DNA from: Exophiala sp. HKRS030
Lineage: Eukaryota > Ascomycota > Eurotiomycetes > Chaetothyriales > Herpotrichiellaceae
Assembly (NCBI GenBank): GCA_023897205.1
Contig: JAHWDD010000011.1
Location: 434,001-498,000, forward strand
Direction of reading: 5' to 3'
DNA length: 64,000 nucleotides
The position numbers and the translations under genes were made by a program. Every line of letters begins with the position of its first letter. Position 1 is the first letter of the stretch. Below the pieces are notes generated by a model. That model had not been told where the DNA came from. It made no database searches and saw only the letters and a program-made list of their open reading frames with translations. Positions 57,483 through 64,000 of the stretch are shown here, one piece after another.

Positions 57483-58664
57483 ATGACAGCCTCTGTGCAA
57501 CATCTAGCGGGGCACTCCCTTAAGCTCGACAGTGCATCGTCACCTCTCTTGGCCTTCGAATCATTTGATCTGCCATCGACGAACCAACGTATCTTGGGAG
57601 CACCACATCCTCCCAACACGGTTATCCCACTAGCATTACGACCATCTATTCACGACAATGCGGAGGTGTCTCTGGACACGGTAGTTGATACCATAAAGTC
57701 ACTCCAAGCCCAGGACGGTCTTCTGACCAAGAAACTCGCTCGTCACGGCACCCTGCTCTTCCGCGGCCTTCCCATTCACAACGCACAGGACTTTAGCAAG
57801 TTTGCCCACGCCTTTGGGTACAAGCCCCATGAGATTATAGGAATCGTCGTGGACAGGCCACTGCTTGCACCCAACGTAGCGCCTGCCAACGAGGCGCCTA
57901 AGGAAGTCTTGATATACAATCACAATGAATCACCACAGGTGCCTCATGCTCCTGAATACATCTTCTTCTACAGCCATCGTGCCCCAGCCAAGGGTGGAGA
58001 GACCCCAGTTTCATCCTCTCTGGAATTATTCGCCCGTGCCCAACAGGAGATTCCCGAATTCATATCCGAGCTTGTCCAGAAGGGAGTTCTCAGCAAGGTC
58101 ACCTACAAGGTCAACAAGCAGTATGAAGGAGGCTCCACTCTTCGACAGGCATTCGGCAAGGAGATCAAGGACGGCGACAACGAAGCTACTAGGAGGGCTA
58201 AGGTCGAGGCTCAAATAGCCCGCTATGGAAGAGGTAAACACACAACCTGGGAATGGGTCGACGATGATACACTGGTCTTGACGCACCGGCTTCCTGCCGT
58301 CCGTACCCAACCAGACACCAAGCTCCCAACACTATTCACCGGATTAGCGTCGTACTATAAGAACGGCCAGGTCAACAAAGGGGCTAGGAAGAATATCGTT
58401 ACCCAGCTTTTCGGGGATGGCACACCAATCCCAGAGAGATACTTGGCCCATCTTGCCAAGTTAACGGACGAACTGAGGGTCCTCCACAAGTGGCAGCGAG
58501 GCGACGTGCTTGTGTATGACAACATCATTGCGCAACATGGCCGACAACCGTGGGAAGGCGAGCAAGAGGATCGCGTCGTTATGGCTAGCCTCTTTGACGG
58601 GAACGTTCCTGGGGCATATGTAGATGAAGATTGGGCGCAAGTTGTGCAAGCTCTCGACGGATGA
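57483..58664 (+). CDS. TauD/TfdA-family Fe(II)/2-oxoglutarate dioxygenase
   Basis: Single exon, 393 residues. The jelly-roll fold shows the facial triad: H147 and E149 in YNHNESPQ (HxE rather than the commoner HxD), the distal H352 in IIAQHGRQPW, and the 2-oxoglutarate-binding R364 in EDRVVMASLFD. The neighbourhood FFYSHRAPAKGGETPVSS matches the TauD strand before the inserted domain. Members hydroxylate or cleave small amine, sulfonate or carboxylate substrates. Sharing a promoter with an UNC93-like transporter and being convergent with a urea/polyamine-type symporter suggests use of an imported small molecule (inference). Confidence 0.9.
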   Translation: MTASVQHLAGHSLKLDSASSPLLAFESFDLPSTNQRILGAPHPPNTVIPLALRPSIHDNAEVSLDTVVDTIKSLQAQDGLLTKKLARHGTLLFRGLPIHNAQDFSKFAHAFGYKPHEIIGIVVDRPLLAPNVAPANEAPKEVLIYNHNESPQVPHAPEYIFFYSHRAPAKGGETPVSSSLELFARAQQEIPEFISELVQKGVLSKVTYKVNKQYEGGSTLRQAFGKEIKDGDNEATRRAKVEAQIARYGRGKHTTWEWVDDDTLVLTHRLPAVRTQPDTKLPTLFTGLASYYKNGQVNKGARKNIVTQLFGDGTPIPERYLAHLAKLTDELRVLHKWQRGDVLVYDNIIAQHGRQPWEGEQEDRVVMASLFDGNVPGAYVDEDWAQVVQALDG

Positions 58665-58907
58665 TGCTGTTTATTTATGGCAGAGGATGCAAGGATCTAT
58701 CTTACTAGGCATCATTCAACGCTTCAGACGCATTGATGTTACCAAGAGATGCTTCTATTTGATATACAAGATCAACCATATGAACAAATGTTGTGTACCA
58801 TCAGTTACCTGCCTGTTTATTGCCTGATCCGTTGATGTTTCAGTAGCGATTGTTGTCCAAACATGCTATTATACTCTCGTCATATTTCTCTGGTCATTCA
58901 GTCATGA

Positions 58908-61338
58908 CTAGCTCGATGCTTCTGCTGTGTCGGGGTCTCCCTTACGACCAAAGGAGTCGTGAACAAGCATCATTGTCATGTCTCGGAGAGCAGGATAGCT
59001 TTCCACGATAGGCCAGATGATACAAGCCAGGGCACTGAAGAAGATCCACATCAGACTCACGACGACCCAACCTTCGAACGCTGCTTTGGTGAAGATCCAT
59101 CCCGTGCCGTAAAAGGTGAAGGGGAACAGAATGATGGCGACGACAAAGAAGACCGCGCAGCTCCAATAAGCCAGCCGCCGGGCCTTGTGGTACGACTTGA
59201 AGTCCAGAGGCTCGATGTGGTTTGTGGTGAGATAGTCGACCACATCATTGCCCGTAGTAGGAGCCGCCGCCACAATTTCTGAAGGTGAAGTACTCGTGGC
59301 CGTTGTCATCTTGTTGGTGGTCATATTGGTCGGTGGATGATCAGGGGCCGTTGTCGGCTCTGTCTTGTCACTGCTGGTGGTGGTGGTGGTAGGATCAGGA
59401 GTTAGAGCTACCACGTCTCCGGCGACCATCACTTCCTGTCCGCCAAGCACCGCGGTCCCTCGAATCTTTTCCACGCGGGCAACGTGTGCAGGATCGGTCG
59501 AGGTGTATTTGTACGGAAAGAAGATCGACAGGGCAACGACCGCAACTGCGCCGGTGCCGCAGGCTGTGGCACTTCCGGCCAGGGCGTTGGTCAAGTCGCC
59601 CGTGGTGACCGCAGTGATGGATCCGGACCTGATGTGTGTGGTCACAAACCAGGCGATCAGTCCCGACGGTGAGGCGATCAAAGGAGCGCCGATAGCAGCA
59701 ATCGTCGAAACCCTCGTCGGAAACAGGACGATAAACCCAAGTGGGATGCCACCGCCTCCGACGAGAACGCCGCCGGCGGTGATGATCCACGTGATGTCGA
59801 TGCCACTGGCACTCAGTCCACAGCAGAAGGCGGCCAAGAGCAGAGAATAGACCACGATGCCGTAGTGTGCCTGCTTGACCAGTCTCGAGGACGACGCCGA
59901 TGGATTGATGTAGAGCTTGTATACGTCAAACGTCCAGAGGGATGAGACTGCGATGAGCTCGGCCGACGCGGCAGACGTGACGGCCATGAACAGCAACAGC
60001 AGCATCAAGGCGGCTCCATTCTTGCCCATGAGTGCAATCGCAGTGGCAGGGGCTGAAAATCCACCGCCGACCTGAGCAGGCGTCAGAGGGTTGGGATATG
60101 TCGGAAACGATGGCGAGCCGGTCAAAGCCACGGCACCCAGTCCCATGGCCGTAGCGAACGCGTACGGTATACCGTACCATGCGAGCTAGCTTCATGTTAG
60201 CATAAATCAAATGGGCCGCAGAAGAGTAGTACAAACTTACACCACCTAACAGATATGCCTTGACACTGGTTTCAGGCTTCGAAGCAATGGCTCGTTGCCA
60301 ATACGCCTGATCCATCCACACTGTCGAAAAGCTGCCCAGGAAAATCAGGACTGCGAACTTGATTCCGGTCGTCGATCGAAATGTGAGCCACGAGCCATCC
60401 CGGTTCCCTGCAAGCGGAGTAGCTTTCGAAGCATCGACCAACAAATCGTAAACTCGCCCCGGGCTGCCAGCGTAGTCGTCCGAAGTGTATAACGTAAAGG
60501 CAAAGATGAAGATGGCCACAAAGAGGATCACAGTGTGGAGATAATCGGCGACAAAAGTGCTTCGAAGACCTCCTTGGATGACATATGCCGCCACGGCGAT
60601 TGGGATCTGGCATCACACCAGTCCATGTTAGCGTACTGTATATCCCACTTTTCCCGTACACAACAACTCCTTACAATGAAACACGCTGCGTAGACGTTTA
60701 CTCCAGATAGTCCCGCTAGAACCTGTGATCCGCCGAGCACCAAGGTGGCACCGACGACTGTATGTAGTGTGGGGTTAGTGTCGATATGCTTGAATGGAGA
60801 TATCGATGATCTCGACAAATAAACACTCACACATGTTGACGACCCAGCCAAAGAAGGTGAAGATGCCATGAGCCACTGAGCCACGAGTTAGTGCACCAGC
60901 CAGGATTACCAAACGAGCGGCACACGTACCTTTACCGTGGCGTGAGAGCACAATTTCTGGAAACGTGTGCGCCCCTGGAACGTCTCTTTTCACTCGAAGT
61001 GAGAGTAGTGCAAACAGAATGACCTGCGACGAGCCGAGAGCCGCGTACCACATCGGGCCAGAGATGCCAAAGCTGTATGCGAAAGTGGAGCTGGTCAAGA
61101 GGGTAGCAGACCACGTCCAAGCCGAGACGATGCCCGCGACGATGAGACCCGGCTTGACGTTCCGCGACGCCGTGTTGAACTCCTCGGACTGTTTGGTCGA
61201 AAAGGCAAAGTATCGGTTCTGGAACTTGGTGGTGAGGATCATGATGAGACTAAAAGCCGCGCCGATCCCTGCGATAATGCCATACCCGACCCCGGGGCTG
61301 AGCACTCTCAACTCAGGGCCGACCGAGTACGTTGACAT
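58908..61338 (-). CDS. Na+/solute symporter family transporter, urea/polyamine type (Dur3-like)
   Basis: Five exons (61338-60930, 60875-60831, 60757-60675, 60606-60241, 60185-58908) give 726 residues. About 14-15 membrane segments open with GVGYGIIAGIGAAFSLIMIL. Sodium:solute symporter patterns include AGIVSAWTWSATLLTSSTFAY, ISGPMWYAALGSS and AAYVIQGGLRSTFVADYLHT, the core repeat of Dur3 proteins. Asp-rich ...MAVTSAASAELIAVSSLW and YKLYINPSAS follow. A hydrophilic Thr/Ser-rich loop (about 560-610) precedes the last two helices, longer than I expect for Dur3. Fungal Dur3 takes up urea and polyamines at the plasma membrane. It is divergent with the amidase gene at 62187. Confidence 0.9.
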
Positions 61339-62186
61339 GATGATGTCTGACACAACTGCGATTCTTCAAGAACGGAACAAATGGTATGTCGAAGACTTGA
61401 CCGCCTCTGTCGTTGTCGTATCGACCCATGTTTATATATCTGTACATCACAATGTTCGAGAGATAAGACATCTTTAGGTATTTGGTTTGTTTGAATCCCA
61501 CTGGGGTCTCAAAGATAAGGGATTCGGGCTGGAGATTCCAAAGTCGTTGATTTAATCAACGTATCGATGCTATCGCTATCTAGCAGTGCATCAACTATAT
61601 TGAAAGGTCGAGTTGCCGTCGGTACGGAAGAAAGGCCCAGGCGTCTTTCGACAACGTTGCCGCAGTTGAGAAGTTCAACGGCGCCTACGCTAAGGAGTTG
61701 CCCGCCACCGATCACGGCGGCTATCCAACGTTCTTGGAGGAACAGAGCACGTAGGCGCCGTTGATAACTGTTTTAGGGGCGCTGAGTTTGAACTTGCGGC
61801 TTATCACTCAGGGTATACCGCGTATCGTAGACAATTTATCAGGCCCAACAGGTTGTATGTTGCCGCCGTTGATTAGCCCCCAGCCTCGACTTCTTCCAGA
61901 ATGATAATGCGCAGTCAGTCTTGCACAGCCAGAGGCCTAGATAAGTGCAGAGCACTGGACGGACTGGGTGGTGTAGGAGATAAAGAATGCACCGCCTTGG
62001 GCGTGTCACTGATCGGGAATGGTGAAGGTAAACATCGTTTTGCTAGTTCATCTGTCGTCGCCAGCTTCGTAGCCGCGGTTACCTCTCCAAATGAAGAAAG
62101 ACTTTAGAAAGTCCATAAAAAGGGTGGCATGTCGCACTCGAAGAGCAATAGTATTTCCTTCTATCAACTGATCGGTAGGCTCCCCA
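61339..62186. promoter_or_regulatory. Divergent promoter region, Dur3-like transporter and amidase, with an orphan coding-like stretch
   Basis: 848 bp between divergent ATGs. Within it, plus strand 61617-61754 reads open with ordinary-protein composition (...AAVEKFNGAYAKELPATDH, ending LEEQST and a TAG). No start, domain or exon partner is visible, so it is not called a gene. Confidence 0.4.
61431..61438 (-). promoter_or_regulatory. TATA box of the Dur3-like gene
   Basis: TATATAAA on the minus strand lies 93-100 bp upstream of the ATG at 61338. It is the best TATA match in the window and supports that start over the GTG upstream. Confidence 0.45.
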
Positions 62187-64000
62187 ATGGCTTCAAGTTG
62201 GGAAAAACTTGCTTCCAAGAAGCGAGATTCCATTCTGGCTGCTATTCCTCTAGAATGGCGACTACCACAACCGCTTCCTACCCCCGAAGCCCAGAAAGTC
62301 GTTGCTGGGTCGTATGTTCGGCAGTTTTTGTCCGCTCGAGAGGTTGAAATCACCGAAAACGACGCGGTGACCATCACTGAGCATACGACGAGCGGTAAAT
62401 GGAAGGCAACAGAAGTCGTGACAGCCTTTTGCCACAGAGCAGCTCTCGCACACCAACTGGTCCGTAGCATCTCAACGTGATAGAACAAATGATCAAGTCG
62501 ATGCTGACCGGCCGATGTGTAGACAAATTGCCTTCACGAGATCTTCTTCGAGCAAGCAATCGAGCATGCCAAACGACTTGACTCTGCATTTGCGGCCGGG
62601 AACGGTCCTATCGGTCCTCTCCACGGGCTTCCCGTCAGCTTCAAAGATCAGTTCCATGTTAAGGGCGTGGAGACGACCATGGGCTATGTTGGCTGGATCG
62701 ATACATTTGAAGGCCTCAAGGGAACCGGGAAAGAGAAGAATGTCGATAGCGAATTGGTCCGAGAAGCCAAAGCATTAGGAGCAGTGCCTTTCTGCAAAAC
62801 GAGCTTGCCTCACACAGTAATGAGCGGAATTACCTGGAACAACATCGTGGGCTTCACGTTGAATCCACACAATCGTCTTCTTAGCTGTGGTGGCAGCTCG
62901 GGAGGTGAAGGAGCCCTCATTGGCATGCGTGGAAGCCCGATCGAATTTGGAACGGATATTGGTGGGAGTATCAGGTCAGTCTCATCGTGGGACCTTGGAG
63001 TTCAGACATATTTCAACTGACTGAACTCAAAGGATACCATCCGCCTTCAATGGGCTGTACGGTATCAGACCATCGTTTGGTCGTTTGCCATACGCAGGAG
63101 CGGCCAACAGCATGCCGGGTCAAAATACGATTCCCTCAGTTTGTGGACCACTGGCAACCTCGCTTGGAAGTTTGAAGTTGATGCTTCAAGCCATTTTGAG
63201 TCAGGAACCATGGCAGCACGATCCTGCAGTTGTGGAATTACCTTGGAGGGACGACCTTTACACGCCGCTGTCCGCATTTGGCGCCAAGTTGACATTTGGG
63301 CTTCTCCCTACTGATGGGCTTGTTAATCCCCAGCCAGCAATTAGGCGTGCCTTTGAGACAGTGAAAGACCTCATCATTTCAATGGGCCACGAGGTGGTGG
63401 AATGGAAACCTCCTTCCCAGCAAAATTTAGTGAAACTCGCAGTAAGTCCTCACGGCCACCAAAACTTGATGTGTTCTCCATACTGAAAAGGGCCACAGCT
63501 TGAGGTTTTCACTGCTGACGCAGGCCTTGATATCTGGCATCACATTGGGCTTTCCGGTGAAACTCTTGCAAGTGACGTTGCAGCGTTGTACGGAAAAGAG
63601 CCCGGCACGCCGAAGACAGTCGACAAGATGTGGGAGGCCAATCTGCGTCTTCGACAATACCAGAAGGAGTACATGGATTACTGGAACAGCACTGCCACCA
63701 TGACTAAGTCAGGAAGACCTGTTGATGCCGTTTTGACGCCGGTGTCAGCCGTACCAGCATTTCAATTTGGCAAATCAATTCCGATCGGTGGGTTCTGCTT
63801 TCATGAGCTGACGTTGCTGGAGCTGAGATGAGCATAGGGTACACGCCATGGGTCAACGCACTGGACTATACGTCGGTCGTATTTCCCGTGACCAAGGTCG
63901 ACAAAAATATTGACACTTTCGACGACCAATATCGGCCGATAAATGAAGCAGACAAGCAGGCGTGGCAAGAGAGTACGTGTCCTTCTGGCGTCGACAGATG
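62187..64000 (+). CDS. Amidase-signature enzyme (acetamidase-like), right end cut by the window
   Basis: Five exons are visible (62187-62459, 62523-62974, 63033-63441, 63499-63787, 63838-63972), then a donor GTACGT begins an intron that runs off the window. About 519 residues are present of a usual 530-570. The catalytic Ser-cisSer-Lys set is K132 (LPVSFKDQF), S216 (CGGSSGGEGAL) and S240 (GTDIGGSIR). The 24-residue spacing between the serines equals that of fatty-acid amide hydrolase and fungal AmdS. The N-terminal helix SWEKLASKKRDSILAAIP and TAFCHRAALAHQL are family-typical. It hydrolyses carboxamides to acid plus ammonia; the specific amide is unknown. Confidence 0.9.

Noticed and set aside
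48420..64000. Classical secondary-metabolite cluster
   Set aside because: No polyketide synthase, non-ribosomal peptide synthetase, terpene cyclase or DMATS-type backbone gene is present in the window.
1..64000. tRNA genes, CRISPR arrays, transposons with terminal repeats
   Set aside because: I looked for tRNA B-box-like GGTTCGAATCC patterns, spaced direct repeats and transposase or reverse-transcriptase motifs and saw none convincing; a tRNAscan or RepeatMasker run would settle it.

Overview
The window is nuclear DNA of a filamentous ascomycete (Pezizomycotina). The evidence is many 48-60 bp introns with GTAAGT/GTGAGT-type donors and CTAAC/TACTAAC-like branch points, several Zn2Cys6 regulators, MFS transporters and single-copy fungal housekeeping genes. 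A black-yeast-like or other Eurotiomycete source is a guess from gene style only. Spliced models were built by hand. Except where stated, exon phases close without a stop, but no transcript or database was consulted.

Layout. 1-7 kb: the start of an unidentified gene at the left edge, a long gene-poor stretch, then a very large Ser/Thr-rich secreted wall-type protein with a duplicated module. 9.3-16.3 kb: a Stealth-type sugar-phosphate transferase, a CCCH zinc-finger protein and the exon-junction protein Y14. 16.7-18.6 kb: three related copies of what looks like a fungal Tse2-type ADP-ribosyltransferase-fold family, two apparently intact and one 5'-truncated. 19.9-31.1 kb: a housekeeping block with Scs2/VAP, a UBA-UBX protein, dihydroceramide delta4-desaturase, MSH5, 3-ketodihydrosphingosine reductase and Sas10/Utp3. 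31.3-37.6 kb: a single-pass membrane protein, a PAF-acetylhydrolase-type lipase and a sugar transporter. 39.2-42.6 kb: a transcription factor with a regulatory domain but no visible zinc cluster, convergent with a tiny one that has the zinc cluster but no regulatory domain.

43.9-64 kb is accessory in style: a GPI-type aspartic protease, a VOC-family protein, an NmrA-like protein and a Zn2Cys6 regulator. These are followed by three divergent pairs: glutathione transferase/MFS exporter, UNC93-like transporter/TauD-type dioxygenase, and urea/polyamine-type Na+ symporter/amidase. The last six genes plus the regulator could form an uptake, oxidation and amide-hydrolysis module; this is inference from layout.

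The strongest leads are the three-copy Tse2-like cluster with shared intron positions, the split-looking regulator pair, the two-module wall protein, and an 11-base near-palindrome (GTACTCCGTAC) repeated only in non-coding DNA.
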